This document shows positions 5,530 through 5,553 of a stretch of DNA of 5,553 nt, one piece after another. This DNA comes from Bacteroidota bacterium. Lineage in GTDB: Bacteria; Bacteroidota; Bacteroidia; Chitinophagales; Chitinophagaceae. The stretch lies in NCBI GenBank assembly GCA_023436685.1, contig JAEZIL010000331.1, positions 1 through 5,553 on the forward strand, given 5' to 3'. The stretch's first letter is position 1. Each line of letters begins with the position of its first letter. The position numbers were made by a program, and so were the translations under genes. The notes beneath the pieces are model-generated. The model was not told where the DNA came from, made no database searches, and saw only the letters and a list, made by a program, of their open reading frames with translations.

Positions 5530-5553
5530 GAACGTTTTTTTGGATTGTTTACA

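Noticed and set aside
5517..5541. A-run / T-run around 5517-5541 as a terminator after the last gene
   Set aside because: Only A-T pairs would form across a 12-nt loop; there is no GC stem before the T-run, and the window ends before the context is visible.

Overview
The window reads as a chromosomal segment of a Bacteroidota bacterium, plausibly of the Chitinophagales/Chitinophagaceae type, though the family-level guess is weak. Three things support this. The left edge carries the C-terminal half of a PorP/SprF-type protein, a family tied to the type IX secretion system and essentially confined to this phylum. A perfect TAnnTTTG promoter element (the Bacteroidota -7 box) lies just before the ubiD-family start. 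The start codons lack clear Shine-Dalgarno sequences. No tRNA, rRNA, CRISPR array, insertion sequence or phage gene is visible.

Layout from left to right: (1) 1-505, plus strand, a PorP/SprF outer-membrane protein cut by the window edge, followed by a good intrinsic terminator at 530-554. (2) 565-1116, minus strand, a small four-helix potassium-channel-like protein with the filter TAGFGD, convergent with the porP-like gene. (3) 1117-1232, a divergent promoter region holding a clear promoter for the next gene. (4) 1233-3143, plus strand, a long UbiD-family prenyl-FMN-dependent decarboxylase, probably acting in menaquinone synthesis, with an internally repeated C-terminal unit. (5) 3146-4618, minus strand, an exported two-domain protein: an NTF2-like (DUF4440-type) domain fused to a beta-lactamase-family serine hydrolase. 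Its stop lies only 2 bp from the ubiD stop. (6) 4619-4724, a divergent intergenic region with short inverted and direct repeats. (7) 4725-5090 and 5131-5529, plus strand, two small exported helical proteins of unknown function that look like ancient tandem paralogues.

The genes alternate in strand and do not form one pathway. The only likely operon is the pair of small secreted proteins at the right end. I see no convincing new multi-gene system. The observations most worth following are the paralogous small secreted pair, the internal duplication in the UbiD-family protein, and the near-leaderless promoter/start arrangement of the ubiD-family gene. The serine hydrolase fusion and the orphan channel are of secondary interest.
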